From a virus, in IMG/VR virus record IMGVR_UViG_3300033553_000338, positions 62,001 through 126,000 of that record: a stretch of DNA of 64,000 nt. One strand, 5' to 3'. Both the position numbers and the translations under genes were made by a program. Positions within the stretch are counted from its first letter, which is position 1; each line of letters begins with the position of its first letter. Shown piece after piece: positions 41,327 to 50,274 of this stretch. The notes beneath the pieces were generated by a model. The model was not told where the DNA came from. It did no database searches and saw only the letters and a list, made by a program, of their open reading frames with translations.

Positions 41327-41331
41327 TTGCT

Positions 41332-41547
41332 ATGAGTTTATCCAAAGTAGTGTGGGAAGGTTGGACAGTTCAGCATTTCGTGGATGACCTGCAACCGACA
41401 CTTGAAATGATCCAGCATAACCGTAGTTGCCACAGGCCACTAAAAACAAAAGCGGAGCTTAAAGAGTGGTGTATGGAGAACCAGCCCTACTATAAAAAGC
41501 ACATTCCAGCTGTGGTTAATCACTTTGCTAAAAAATACAATCTTTAA
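41332..41547 (+). CDS. Hypothetical protein (71 aa)
   Basis: MSLSKVVWEGWTVQHFVDDL; a similar length and acidic-aromatic composition to its neighbours. Unassigned. Confidence 0.55.
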   Translation: MSLSKVVWEGWTVQHFVDDLQPTLEMIQHNRSCHRPLKTKAELKEWCMENQPYYKKHIPAVVNHFAKKYNL

Positions 41548-41551
41548 GAGT

Positions 41552-41758
41552 ATGACAAAAGAATTAAAAATAGCATTTGAAAAAATCAGGGAATACCATC
41601 CGGAAGTAACCATGGTGGTATTCAATGTGATGGGACAATGGTTCTACTCTAACGATAGTTTTGAGGCACCATCGTTTGATGGCATGATAGATCAGGCGAT
41701 ACTGGAAGACGCAGCAGATTCGATTGACACACTTCCAAGCGTATACCGCTATGAATAA
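41552..41758 (+). CDS. Hypothetical protein (68 aa)
   Basis: MTKELKIAFEKIREYHPEVT, VVFNVMGQWFYSNDSFE; starts 4 nt after the previous stop and overlaps the next gene by 7 nt. Unassigned. Confidence 0.52.
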   Translation: MTKELKIAFEKIREYHPEVTMVVFNVMGQWFYSNDSFEAPSFDGMIDQAILEDAADSIDTLPSVYRYE

Positions 41759-41936
41759 TAACTCAAGACCCTCCTCTGCCGGCAGATGTCGATGCGGTCG
41801 GTACATGACGCTTGGTGAGGAGGCAATGGGAATTCGCGGGATTGGTTATGAATGTCCTAATTGCTTTCACCATAGGCATACAACACCATTAACCAGTGAG
41901 GAATACTATGAACAGATCCGGCGTGTATTTAGGTAA
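41751..41936 (+). CDS. Small zinc-ribbon protein (61 aa)
   Basis: MNNNSRPSSAGRCRCGRYM, then GYECPNCFHHRHTTP. C-x-C and C-x2-C pairs with adjacent His make a clear zinc-ribbon. Short nucleic-acid-binding protein likely. The next start codon is 71 nt downstream. Confidence 0.6.
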   Translation: MNNNSRPSSAGRCRCGRYMTLGEEAMGIRGIGYECPNCFHHRHTTPLTSEEYYEQIRRVFR

Positions 41937-42007
41937 TTTAAAACTAAGCACAACAGCATCTATTGAATACTTTTCGAAAATTAATTTAATCAGTAAAATC
42001 AAATACT

Positions 42008-43165
42008 TTGGAAACTTTACAACAAACAAAACAAGTATCAATCTACGGCCTGGACACAAAAGGCAACGTAAAAGTAAAAACCTTTCATGCAGAGGATGAT
42101 AAGTTTATCACTCGTTATGGCCGGTTAAGTGGTAAAATGACACCTTCGATCAAGCAGTGCCATGATAAAAACATTGGTAAAGCCAATGAGTCCCTGGCAA
42201 ATGATCAGGCCATTCAAATGGTGGGTCGCGGAGTAAAGAAGGACACTGAGCAGAATGGCTATTCCATCGTTCCGGAACACATTGTTTTGGAAGGGGAGGG
42301 TGCTATTGCTGAGTTCTTGTTGACCAGTGTGGTTGATGATACTCCAATGCTGGCCTATCCTTACAAAAAGGAAAAGGCTGATTACAAAAGAGGGATCCTT
42401 GCTTCCAGAAAACTGGACGGGATCCGGTGTGTTGCTATTTTCCGTAACGGAAAGCTTAAACTGCAATCACGTAAGCAAAAGCCTATTGATACCATGCCCC
42501 ATATCGTAAAGGAGCTGGAACCTGTAATGAGGGCTGTTTGCGTTGCTGGTGGAATCGATGAGCTGCGGTTGGACGGTGAGTTATACAATCACGACTACCG
42601 GGATGATTTTGAGGAACTGGTAAGTGCCGTTAAGAAATACCAGCCCGGAGTCTCTGAACTTCTGCAGTACAACATATATGGCATCATTGACTTTGAGTTA
42701 TGTGCCTTGGACCGTTACGGAGTTCAGAAAATGTTCTTCAACGACCTGGACACCTGTAAGGTTGTTGAGCAAATTGAAGTATCCTCTTATGAGGAACTGA
42801 TGGTACTGCATAAGCAGTGGACATCTGAGGGCTATGAAGGTGCTATGGCACTGGATGCCATGAGCTTGTATGAGCAAAAACGATCATACAACCTGATGAA
42901 GGTTAAAGAATTCATTACCGAGGAATTTAAAATCGTTGATGTCGTTGGAATGGATGCAAGACCTGATCTGGCCATGATGGTTCTGGAAGTTCCTGAGAAA
43001 GGTACTTTCCGTGCAACTCCTAAGTGTGATGAAACCAAGAAAGCCTGGTATTTACAAAACCGAGATCAAATCATTGGTAAGCAAGGAACTGTTCAGTATT
43101 TCAGTTACACCAAATCAGGTATGCCAAGGTTGCCGGTCTTTTTGACTGTCCGTGACTACGAATAG
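42008..43165 (+). CDS. ATP-dependent DNA ligase with N-terminal WGR-like domain
   Basis: 385 aa from a TTG start (MET-equivalent, METLQQTKQVSIYG); an A-rich leader, CAGTAAAATCAAATAC, precedes it and no ATG lies in frame upstream. Residues about 10-95 resemble a WGR domain (KTFHAEDDKFITRYGRLSGK). The ligase core has the lysine-adenylation motif LASRKLDGIRCVA (Lys about 137), LDGELYNHD (motif III, about 193), EGYEGAMALD (motif IV, about 277) and KVKEFITEEFKIVDV (motif V, about 297). It seals nicks during replication and repair. Not accompanied by an NAD ligase in this window. Confidence 0.88.
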   Translation: METLQQTKQVSIYGLDTKGNVKVKTFHAEDDKFITRYGRLSGKMTPSIKQCHDKNIGKANESLANDQAIQMVGRGVKKDTEQNGYSIVPEHIVLEGEGAIAEFLLTSVVDDTPMLAYPYKKEKADYKRGILASRKLDGIRCVAIFRNGKLKLQSRKQKPIDTMPHIVKELEPVMRAVCVAGGIDELRLDGELYNHDYRDDFEELVSAVKKYQPGVSELLQYNIYGIIDFELCALDRYGVQKMFFNDLDTCKVVEQIEVSSYEELMVLHKQWTSEGYEGAMALDAMSLYEQKRSYNLMKVKEFITEEFKIVDVVGMDARPDLAMMVLEVPEKGTFRATPKCDETKKAWYLQNRDQIIGKQGTVQYFSYTKSGMPRLPVFLTVRDYE

Positions 43166-43175
43166 AAAACCAGAG

Positions 43176-43210
43176 ATAAAGCACCATCATTCAGGTGGTT
43201 GCTTTATTCT
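43176..43210 (+). terminator. Possible terminator after the ligase gene
   Basis: ATAAAGC (43176-43182) pairs with GCTTTAT (43201-43207), extended by ACC/GGT, with TTCTTTACTT after it. Moderate strength and interrupted T tract. Confidence 0.55.
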
Positions 43211-43228
43211 TTACTTAAAACCAACCAA

Positions 43229-43546
43229 ATGGAAATTGAAAAAACTCTTGTCCTGTCTACTGGACATTTAAGGGACGATGAATACAACTTACTTGAGTAC
43301 TATGCATCAAAGGATTGTCTGGATATACCTTTCCGGATAATGTCGCATGAGTACGGGATTTTGATCTGCATTCTATCTTTTCAAAAAGACGATCCCACGG
43401 ATATGTTGGAGGATCTTCAAACAGTGAAGGAAAACTTCCCTTCGCTTTACCCTATATTCGAATATATGCAGAGTAATGAGATTCGGTATGTAGACTTTGA
43501 TCAGGATGGCCCTGAAGAAAAAGAATTTGAATTTTTTAATTGGTAG
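43229..43546 (+). CDS. Hypothetical protein (105 aa)
   Basis: ATG 43229 (MEIEKTLVLSTGHLRDDEY), very acidic at both ends and ends EFFNW. Unassigned. Confidence 0.56.
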   Translation: MEIEKTLVLSTGHLRDDEYNLLEYYASKDCLDIPFRIMSHEYGILICILSFQKDDPTDMLEDLQTVKENFPSLYPIFEYMQSNEIRYVDFDQDGPEEKEFEFFNW

Positions 43547-43548
43547 TT

Positions 43549-43791
43549 ATGAGTAAGAATAAACTAAAATATACCACTGCATCCGGTTCGGAAGACTTTG
43601 GCTTAGAGTTCGAAAGTGATGAAGATCTTAGCTACTTCGATCTTGGTCTGGCGTACATCACGCTGCTTCACAAAGATAAATTTGCTGCAAAGCTGTATGT
43701 GTGGTTAGACGCAGAGATGAAAGACCGCCAATATATATTATCATTAATCACACCATCACTTACCTTGATATGCTTACTAAGTTTAAAGTGA
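43549..43791 (+). CDS. Hypothetical protein (80 aa)
   Basis: ATG 43549 (MSKNKLKYTTASGSEDFG). Ends with a hydrophobic stretch (SLITPSLTLICLLSLK) that lies in the overlap with the next gene and may be accidental reading. Unassigned. Confidence 0.45.
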   Translation: MSKNKLKYTTASGSEDFGLEFESDEDLSYFDLGLAYITLLHKDKFAAKLYVWLDAEMKDRQYILSLITPSLTLICLLSLK

Positions 43792-44243
43792 CAGATTACA
43801 AGTCTTTGTCAGAGGCGTATAAAGGATGGAAGTATACTCCGGAAAATACTGGAGAGTCTTTAAATATTTGGGACATCCTTGACTTATGTGATGGTAACTT
43901 CAAATATGCTGATTTGGTGGCCTCTCGCGTGGAGTGGCAGCATCCGGCTACTTTGATTGATGAGGATCAATGCGAAGGAGAGGAAATTCCAGGAGCACCT
44001 ACTATTGTAGTTTATATAATTGGAGGTTGCTTGCAGTGGGTATCTAATAATATTCCTGGACTGCGTATTGGAGTTTTGGATGGGGATACCGAAAATTCTG
44101 ATGGTAGTGATGGAGTTCACACTATCGTATTCTCGGATGGTCCGGAAGAAGTGTATTGCTATCACGGGGACGTTAACGAATTCAATCCTGAATATGCAGA
44201 AGACCTATTTAATCAAATTTTTAAAGCTAAAGAAAATGGGTAA
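43770..44243 (+). CDS. Hypothetical protein (157 aa)
   Basis: ATG 43770 (MLTKFKVTDYKSLSEAYKG), acidic, with GGCLQWVSNNIPGLRIGVLDG. Overlaps the 43549 gene by 22 nt and the next by 8 nt. Unassigned. Confidence 0.58.
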   Translation: MLTKFKVTDYKSLSEAYKGWKYTPENTGESLNIWDILDLCDGNFKYADLVASRVEWQHPATLIDEDQCEGEEIPGAPTIVVYIIGGCLQWVSNNIPGLRIGVLDGDTENSDGSDGVHTIVFSDGPEEVYCYHGDVNEFNPEYAEDLFNQIFKAKENG

Positions 44244-44589
44244 CCCAAACATTGCAGATTTTTTAGTACAAAACTGGGAATCTGCTGTAATAGAAGCGCG
44301 TAAATACCTTGCTACAGTTGACGTTGATTTGGAAGCTATAGTAAGAAACGAATTTGATCCTGAGATTGATACTGATTACGGTGATGCAGAAGAGTACTTG
44401 GAAGATAGTTTGCTTGATATGCCAAGAATTACACTCTTTAATCAGTTCAATTATGAGTCCTACACCATCACAAAAATCAAGGATGGTCAAGTTTCTGGAA
44501 TTGGTATCCTTGAAACTGATGGATTGGTAACACAGAAAGTAGAAGAACTGTCCGGGGATACCATTCTTGAAATTCTTAAATACTTATAA
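44236..44589 (+). CDS. Hypothetical protein (117 aa)
   Basis: ATG 44236 (MGNPNIADFLVQNWESAV), acidic alpha-helical (EAIVRNEFDPEIDTDYGD). Unassigned. Confidence 0.58.
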   Translation: MGNPNIADFLVQNWESAVIEARKYLATVDVDLEAIVRNEFDPEIDTDYGDAEEYLEDSLLDMPRITLFNQFNYESYTITKIKDGQVSGIGILETDGLVTQKVEELSGDTILEILKYL

Positions 44590-44591
44590 AG

Positions 44592-45110
44592 ATGGAGAGC
44601 ATTGTAACTGTAGACCAAGTAAAGGAAGTTTTAATATTTCTAGGGATCTATAAGGAATCTGTGGAAGAGTACGAATTGTACCAGGTCCCTGAGTTTGAGT
44701 TTATTGAGGATACCCCAGAAGCTCAGCATTTCTATACACTGGAAGATATGAAATTTGATTCTTCCTGGGACTGGTTGATGGTACTTATTCAAAAGATTAA
44801 AGGAACAGGAGTCTATGAAGGAGTACTTGGTGATCTTAAAGATTCTTTATGGGATGGAAATTTTGATGCAACCTACCAAGAAGCAATCAAGTTCATTAAA
44901 TGGTATGGGGATACCCGAATAAAAGTTGAAGACCCTAAAGAACGTCTGACTTACTCGGTAGACTACTATAATTCTGAAAATGAGATTATCCATAAGGAGG
45001 AGATTAGTGAAGATTCAGAAGATTTGGCCAAGGAACTTTTTTTAAACTCTGGGTTTGATATTGATGATTTGGAACGGTTGGAGATATTCAGATGTAAAAT
45101 ATACGAATAG
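44592..45110 (+). CDS. Paralog-family protein with SSWDWLM-type motif
   Basis: 172 aa. Contains FDSSWDWLMVLIQKIKGTGVYE and later EAIKFIKWYGD. The same pattern (SW-W/L-(I/M)-P-x3-I ... (F)-x-KWYN) occurs in the genes at 45375 and 45735, so this is a family of small paralogs. They probably belong to the uncharacterised phage hypothetical-protein group common in Bacteroidetes phages. Function unknown. Confidence 0.65.
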   Translation: MESIVTVDQVKEVLIFLGIYKESVEEYELYQVPEFEFIEDTPEAQHFYTLEDMKFDSSWDWLMVLIQKIKGTGVYEGVLGDLKDSLWDGNFDATYQEAIKFIKWYGDTRIKVEDPKERLTYSVDYYNSENEIIHKEEISEDSEDLAKELFLNSGFDIDDLERLEIFRCKIYE

Positions 45111-45112
45111 CT

Positions 45113-45378
45113 ATGACAATAAGAGAAATTTTTGAACATCGGCTGGAAGAAGCTGGTGTTAAATATAAGCTGACTGATCTTGAAGACGGTTGGGTGCAGA
45201 CTCAGGTAGTTTATGAAGAGAAAGAAAGCACTAAACAATGGAACCGTGACATCTTAGCAGTTCAAGGCCTTATTTACCACTTCAGTAACCGGAAGTGGAT
45301 TATGGGGATAAATACATGTTTATTGGGCAGAATTTGCATACCTTTCGATTTAATGAAGATAAATCAACTCACGTATGA
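45113..45378 (+). pseudogene. Small gene with apparent frameshift
   Basis: The first frame (MTIREIFEHRLEEAGVKY ... HFSNRKW) loses its sense after about 45295. From there another frame gives VDYGDKYMFIGQNLHTFRFN and stops at TGA 45376-45378, overlapping the ATG of the next gene exactly as normal coupled genes here do. A one-base deletion near 45289-45300 (ACCGGAAGTGG) would explain it. Without the correction the first frame overruns into the next gene. Sequencing error, natural mutation or programmed shift cannot be told apart. Confidence 0.65.
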
Positions 45379-45731
45379 CACTCAGAGAAAGCACAAAACA
45401 CAAGGATGTAATCAAAGAAGGGAACAATCTGATAGCTGTATTCCTAGAATGGAAAATAGAAAAACTCCCTGCCTCATTAGGGGGTAATGATGGGTGGTTT
45501 TGTGATGGGGCTTATATGTGTGAGCTAGGTTTAGAGATGTTTAATACCTCTTGGGATTTGCTAATTCCTGTCATTGACGAAATCACATCGATGAAGGAGT
45601 ATTTTGAGTATAAGGATTACTCGACCGGAGTATTTTCAGAAGGTGGCATCCACATAAATACGAAGCACATCATTGAGACCTGGAAAGATGTTGTAAACTT
45701 CCTGAAATGGTATAATAAAAGAAAGGAGTAA
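45375..45731 (+). CDS. Paralog-family protein (118 aa)
   Basis: MTLRESTKHKDVIKEGNNLI, with MFNTSWDLLIPVIDEITS and VVNFLKWYNKRKE, the family motif shared with 44592 and 45735. Start ATG overlaps the frameshifted gene's corrected stop by four bases. Function unknown. Confidence 0.68.
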   Translation: MTLRESTKHKDVIKEGNNLIAVFLEWKIEKLPASLGGNDGWFCDGAYMCELGLEMFNTSWDLLIPVIDEITSMKEYFEYKDYSTGVFSEGGIHINTKHIIETWKDVVNFLKWYNKRKE

Positions 45732-45734
45732 ACT

Positions 45735-46082
45735 ATGGAAAAGTCAAAAATAATTGAAGGAAACTGCCTGATTGCCAGGCACGGGGATGTACCCGAGAAA
45801 GATGGGATGTTTTACGTGCTGGAGGGTGAGTTACCCTTTGAAGAAGATGCATTGGAATACCACATGTCCTGGTGCTGGTTAATTCCCGAGGTAAGAAGGT
45901 TTCTCAATGATCTGGACTACTACAAAGTATTGACAAGACCTGCCCGTGACCTGATTTTTTCAAAGATACACAGAGCTCTGGGGGCATTGGATATTGTCCC
46001 CTTATGGAAAGAGCTGGTGGATGGTATTGAGCAATTCAATAAAGGTAAAACACAGGTTGGGACAGTATGGGATACTTTATAG
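45735..46082 (+). CDS. Paralog-family protein (115 aa)
   Basis: MEKSKIIEGNCLIARHGDV, then YHMSWCWLIPEVRRFLND and LVDGIEQFNKGK, a third copy of the family. Overlaps the next gene by 16 nt. Function unknown. Confidence 0.66.
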   Translation: MEKSKIIEGNCLIARHGDVPEKDGMFYVLEGELPFEEDALEYHMSWCWLIPEVRRFLNDLDYYKVLTRPARDLIFSKIHRALGALDIVPLWKELVDGIEQFNKGKTQVGTVWDTL

Positions 46083-46267
46083 TGAAGAACAAGAAAGGAA
46101 AGCACAGTTCCCGGTCAGACTACAGAGGTAAGTTTACCTTGGAAGCTGAGGGGCTGGAAGTCCATACCCACTTTGGAAGAGAAGACTACGCAAATGCATG
46201 GGCAGGGTATTATAACAATGAATTTGGACAAGCTGAATTACGCAAACGTTTAGGATTAACACCATGA
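46067..46267 (+). CDS. Small hypothetical protein (66 aa)
   Basis: MGYFIVKNKKGKHSSRSDYR; basic, aromatic N-terminus. Overlaps the 46264 start by 4 nt. Unassigned. Confidence 0.56.
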   Translation: MGYFIVKNKKGKHSSRSDYRGKFTLEAEGLEVHTHFGREDYANAWAGYYNNEFGQAELRKRLGLTP

Positions 46268-46857
46268 AATCAATAAAAAATTATACTGTACAAGCACAGA
46301 ATTGTCATGAGTTTCCTTTAGATCATGGCACGTTGCTGCACAAGGCAATGGAGCATATCCTAAAGAAGGAATATCAAGGCCTATTTGATAATACCCTACG
46401 AGAGACAAAAGGAACCGTGGAATCCACTCAGGGAGATCTGGATACGGTTTATTCCGTTGCATCATTGTATGCTAATTTTGCGGAGGATCCCAAAAAGGCA
46501 GAAGCATTTCTGTTAAAGTGTTTTGAAAGTGTTTACCCTGATCACTTTGATATCAATTGGAAATGTACCGATCCTGACTCAAAACAATATCTACTTGAAG
46601 TCTCCCCGAAAGTTTTCAAGTTCCAGGAATGGAGACTTGTAAATCCTGACACTGAGGAGTGTGCTTTCTACTCTACTGAGATTGACCTCAACGATTATGA
46701 AATTGAGGAGATGTGGGAAGCTGTCCGAACATTTGGGTATCCTAAAGATACTTTCAATCAATGGATGCAGGATGGATCTCAAAATGCTCTTATTGCAGAG
46801 TGTATCTTTGAATTGGATGAAGATCAAGATTATAATGAACCCTATTTAAAATTTTAA
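46264..46857 (+). CDS. Hypothetical protein (197 aa)
   Basis: MKSIKNYTVQAQNCHEFPLDHG, largely helical (GTLLHKAMEHILKKEYQ), acidic C-terminus. No motif recognised. Confidence 0.6.
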   Translation: MKSIKNYTVQAQNCHEFPLDHGTLLHKAMEHILKKEYQGLFDNTLRETKGTVESTQGDLDTVYSVASLYANFAEDPKKAEAFLLKCFESVYPDHFDINWKCTDPDSKQYLLEVSPKVFKFQEWRLVNPDTEECAFYSTEIDLNDYEIEEMWEAVRTFGYPKDTFNQWMQDGSQNALIAECIFELDEDQDYNEPYLKF

Positions 46858-46862
46858 ATTTC

Positions 46863-47243
46863 ATGAAAAAAGCTATCGACAAATTGGATGACCCTAAGCT
46901 GTACAAAGGGTTACACACCAGCACATTAATCAAGTCTTGTCAGGATTATAAGGATGCCCAGGGAGAGGCTGATCGTTGCTTCCTAATTACCACAAAGTAT
47001 CTGAGATCCCTTAACATTGACTTCATTGAAGCCTTTGGGAGTAATTACTCTAAGCTGGTTCAGGTGAAGGATCCGATGGGTACCGAAAGTGAAGAAACTT
47101 ATTACGTCACCGGGATCTCCGGGGGTGCGTTTCAACTTCAGTCAAAGGAAGATCCCAGTGATACCCCTACCAGAAGGATCCTTATGGATGAAGGCTTACT
47201 TCTTGAGGTTTTTGAGTTGGTAATCCAAACACGGTCAAAGTAA
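46863..47243 (+). CDS. Hypothetical protein (126 aa)
   Basis: MKKAIDKLDDPKLYKGLHTS; its last base overlaps the ATG of the exonuclease, indicating coupled expression. Helical start, beta C-terminus (YYVTGISGGAFQLQS). Unassigned. Confidence 0.6.
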   Translation: MKKAIDKLDDPKLYKGLHTSTLIKSCQDYKDAQGEADRCFLITTKYLRSLNIDFIEAFGSNYSKLVQVKDPMGTESEETYYVTGISGGAFQLQSKEDPSDTPTRRILMDEGLLLEVFELVIQTRSK

Positions 47244-48010
47244 TGGAAAGACCATTAGTTATATTTGACTTGGAAACCACAGGTACGGATATCTCTGAGG
47301 ACCGGATTGTCCAGATTGGGGTGATTAAGGTTAACACCGATGGTACAACAATCTCCAAGAAAAGCCTGGTCAATCCAGGAAGAGCAATTCCCAAGGAAGC
47401 CACGGAAGTTCATAAAATCACTGATGCTATGGTGTATGAAGCTCCAAAGTTTAAGCAGATTTCCAGTAGTTTTCATGCCTTTATCCAAGACTGTGATGTT
47501 GCTGGGTACAACTCCAACCAATTTGACGTTCCCCTGCTGATGGAGGAGTTTGAACGGGTGGGCATTACCTGGGATCTTTCAAAGGTTTCTCTGGTAGATG
47601 TTCTGGAGATTGAGCGCAAACTGAACAGCCATAAGCTTGGGGAAACCTATAAGCGGTACACAGGTAAGGAGTTGGAAGGAGCACACGATGCTTTAGCTGA
47701 TGTTGCAGCTACCCGGGATATCCTGGTACACCAGATCCTTGAAATTCGGAAACTTCTTAAAAAGAATAGTCTCTCCCTGGTAGAACTTACTAATTTTATC
47801 CAAGCAGATGGTCCCAGGAAATTCGACCTGGCCGGTAAGATGATTATTGATGAAGGGGGAGTTGTCCGATGGACATTCGGAAAATACAAAGGAAAGAATA
47901 TCAAGACTTACCCGGACTACGCAAAATGGTTCTTGTCAGGAAGTTTTCCAACAGAATCTAAAGCGAAGCTTAAAGAACATTTTTCTACGGGTGCTCTAAA
48001 GTTGATTTAA
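47243..48010 (+). CDS. DnaQ-like 3'-5' exonuclease with C-terminal extension
   Basis: 255 aa. DEDDh motifs: IFDLETTGTDI (about 6-16, first D and E), VAGYNSNQFDV (D near 94), HDALADVAATR (H and D near 150). Residues about 200-250 (VVRWTFGKYKGKNIKTYPDYAKW) match the DUF3820-like module often found behind such exonucleases. It could proofread the phage polymerase or degrade host DNA. Coupled to the 126-aa gene upstream. Confidence 0.85.
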   Translation: MERPLVIFDLETTGTDISEDRIVQIGVIKVNTDGTTISKKSLVNPGRAIPKEATEVHKITDAMVYEAPKFKQISSSFHAFIQDCDVAGYNSNQFDVPLLMEEFERVGITWDLSKVSLVDVLEIERKLNSHKLGETYKRYTGKELEGAHDALADVAATRDILVHQILEIRKLLKKNSLSLVELTNFIQADGPRKFDLAGKMIIDEGGVVRWTFGKYKGKNIKTYPDYAKWFLSGSFPTESKAKLKEHFSTGALKLI

Positions 48011-48030
48011 TTCGTATAACACTTTTGAAT
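48011..48030 (+). promoter_or_regulatory. TTCGTATAACACTTTTGAAT motif
   Basis: Directly after the exonuclease stop; a TACCTTTAG box (TAnnTTTG-like) lies at 48046-48054. It probably starts the transcript for the methyltransferase at 48136. Confidence 0.5.
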
Positions 48031-48135
48031 ATACAAATTAGTTACTACCTTTAGACTCGCTTTTCAATCGAGTTATGTGTCTATTTTTAAACTGGTAAGT
48101 GTCGTTAACCCGGCACTTACTTTAAAACTCCAACT

Positions 48136-49641
48136 ATGGAAGATTCATTCAATCCCGATGATATACAATTCATCGTTGTTGATTTATTTGCCGGTGCCGG
48201 TGGTGTTACCACGGGTATTGAACGGGCAAGTTTTCTTGACAAAAAAGTCGCGGTGGTGATTGCTGCCGTAAATCATGACATACTGGCCATTGAAAGTCAT
48301 AAGGCCAATCATCCTCATGCCCATCATTTTATCGAGGATGTACGGACGCTGGAAATGTGCAAATTAATCCCCATTATTGATACATATCGAAAGGTATATA
48401 AGAATGCCAAGCTAATCCTATGGGCCTCTGCTGAGTGTACTCATTTTAGCGTAGCCAAAGCCGGGCCGAAGGATGAGGGTAGCAGGACACTTCCGGAAGC
48501 TTTGTACAAGTACATTGATGCCATTAACCCCAGCTATGTTCTGGTAGAGAACGTAAAGGAATTCAAAGATTGGGGCCCCTGTGATGATAACCTCTGCCCA
48601 ATTAAGGATAGGAAAGGGGAATACTTTAAGGCCTGGAAGAATGAGATCCGATCACGCGGCTACAAATACTCCAGCACGATTGACAACGCTGCGGATTTTG
48701 GTGGATACACCAGTCGTATTCGATACTTTGGAGGTTTTTACAGACCGTTTGAGAAGATGGTTCACCCCAAGCGAACCCACAGTAATAAAGCTGATGAAGG
48801 TTTAAAACCACATCTTCCTGTTAAGGATGTTCTGGACTTGGAAGATCACGGGAACTGTATTTTTGCAAAGCAGAAGAGTGACAACACGTATCGAAGGATC
48901 TACGAGGGACTGCAGAAGCATACCCCACAGGAGTCAACCTTCTTAACCCAGTACAACGGGGCCAGCGGAAGTCACAACATCCTGAAGCCTTGCGGGACCT
49001 TGACCACCAAAGACCGGTTTGGGAAAATTGCCGTGAGTTTTTTGGATAAGCAGTATGGTACCGGAGTTGCACAAAGCTTGGACAGACCGTCACCAACGCT
49101 GACCACCAATCCAAAAGTTCGGTTGGTGACAGCTCAGTTCATGGACCAGCAGTATGGTAATAGTAAGCCAAGGAGCTTGGACGTACCCAGTGGATCACTG
49201 ACTACAACACCCAAGCAAAACCTGGTGACAGCTCAATTCCTGGATAACCCTCAATGGGGAGGAAACTCCTGGTCCATTGACCGGCCATGTTTCACACTGA
49301 TTGCCCGGATGGATAAAGCTCCTGCGGGAATGGTTACAGTAGAGCAGCAGGAAAGTAGGCCTGACATTCCATTTTTGGATAATGACACCCCTTATCAACG
49401 GAAGATCAAGGAGTTCATGATCCTCAACTATATTGCCAAGATTTCAATGAGAATGCTGAATATTCCTGAAATGCTGCGGATCATGGGGTTTGGTGCAGAT
49501 TATATCCTGAAAGGGGGAGTTACCGCACAGAAGCGATTTATCGGAAATGCCGTGCATTGTGATTACGCTGAGGCTTGGTTTGAAGCATTGGCTGAGGTGA
49601 ATACCCCGGTCAAAGTTGAAGAATTACAGTTAGCAAGCTAA
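48136..49641 (+). CDS. C5-cytosine DNA methyltransferase
   Basis: 501 aa. Motif I (VDLFAGAGGV, about 14-24), motif IV with the catalytic Cys in WASAECTHFSVAK (about 97-109, where PC is replaced by EC), VLVENVKEF (motif VI, about 135-143). The C-terminal part has a tandem repeat-like set of LDKQYG/LDxPSxSL-type blocks, probably the target-recognition region. It methylates cytosine at C5, protecting phage DNA against host restriction. No restriction endonuclease partner is adjacent, so orphan. Confidence 0.88.
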   Translation: MEDSFNPDDIQFIVVDLFAGAGGVTTGIERASFLDKKVAVVIAAVNHDILAIESHKANHPHAHHFIEDVRTLEMCKLIPIIDTYRKVYKNAKLILWASAECTHFSVAKAGPKDEGSRTLPEALYKYIDAINPSYVLVENVKEFKDWGPCDDNLCPIKDRKGEYFKAWKNEIRSRGYKYSSTIDNAADFGGYTSRIRYFGGFYRPFEKMVHPKRTHSNKADEGLKPHLPVKDVLDLEDHGNCIFAKQKSDNTYRRIYEGLQKHTPQESTFLTQYNGASGSHNILKPCGTLTTKDRFGKIAVSFLDKQYGTGVAQSLDRPSPTLTTNPKVRLVTAQFMDQQYGNSKPRSLDVPSGSLTTTPKQNLVTAQFLDNPQWGGNSWSIDRPCFTLIARMDKAPAGMVTVEQQESRPDIPFLDNDTPYQRKIKEFMILNYIAKISMRMLNIPEMLRIMGFGADYILKGGVTAQKRFIGNAVHCDYAEAWFEALAEVNTPVKVEELQLAS

Positions 49642-49651
49642 ATATTTAATA

Positions 49652-49822
49652 ATGAACTACAAAGAGAATGTTTCTTATGTATCAATATGGGTGATTATCA
49701 TTTTGGTAACCCTAAGTTGGTCCGCATTTATCACGGTGTCCTTGTTGGACTTCTTCAATGTAATCAATGTGGCTAAAGCCCTTGAAAGTCTGAAGTGCTT
49801 ATCTATATTTTTAAATAAATAA
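49652..49822 (+). CDS. Small single-TM protein (56 aa)
   Basis: MNYKENVSYVSIWVIIIL..., with one hydrophobic helix about residues 12-33. It starts 10 nt after the methyltransferase stop and ends 9 nt before the next ATG. Unassigned. Confidence 0.55.
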   Translation: MNYKENVSYVSIWVIIILVTLSWSAFITVSLLDFFNVINVAKALESLKCLSIFLNK

Positions 49823-49831
49823 ATAAAAAGA

Positions 49832-50257
49832 ATGAACAAATTTGAAGTGAAGATATCCTATTTAGGGATAGATGAAAAAGGTAATGCAAAACAACAGGCA
49901 GTTGTTATGTTGGTTGATGCAGTGAGTTTCGGGGAAGCCGAAGAAAAGGCTTATAAAAAGTATGATGGTTTTGATCTTCTTTCGGTGAAGGCTATCAAGT
50001 TTTCAAAAATTTACGAGGTCTCTGCCGTTGAGGAGAGTGAGGATGAAGAAACATCAAGCTTTTTCGAGTGTACAGTTCAATTTGTAAGCATTGATGAGAA
50101 TGGTAAAAAACCAAAGGTTATCAAGCAAATCATTCTTGTCCCTGCATTGACCAATGATGATGCCAGCATCAAGCTGAAAGAGCACTTATCAGGTATGATG
50201 GTTGACTACGATGTAGTCCGGGTTTCTTTCTCCCAGATTAAAGAGATTGTCGCTTAG
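49832..50257 (+). CDS. Hypothetical protein (141 aa), two-repeat pattern
   Basis: MNKFEVKISYLGIDEKGNAK and later CTVQFVSIDENGKKPKVIKQ: two similar beta units (x-V-x-V-x-x-I-D-E-x-G-x-x). Internal duplication likely. Followed by a strong terminator. Unassigned. Confidence 0.6.
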   Translation: MNKFEVKISYLGIDEKGNAKQQAVVMLVDAVSFGEAEEKAYKKYDGFDLLSVKAIKFSKIYEVSAVEESEDEETSSFFECTVQFVSIDENGKKPKVIKQIILVPALTNDDASIKLKEHLSGMMVDYDVVRVSFSQIKEIVA

Positions 50258-50274
50258 TTTTTATTTTGAAGAAT

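Noticed and set aside
41896-42099. Plus-strand frame overlapping the ligase start
   Set aside because: It overlaps both the zinc-ribbon gene and the ligase and has no recognisable content.
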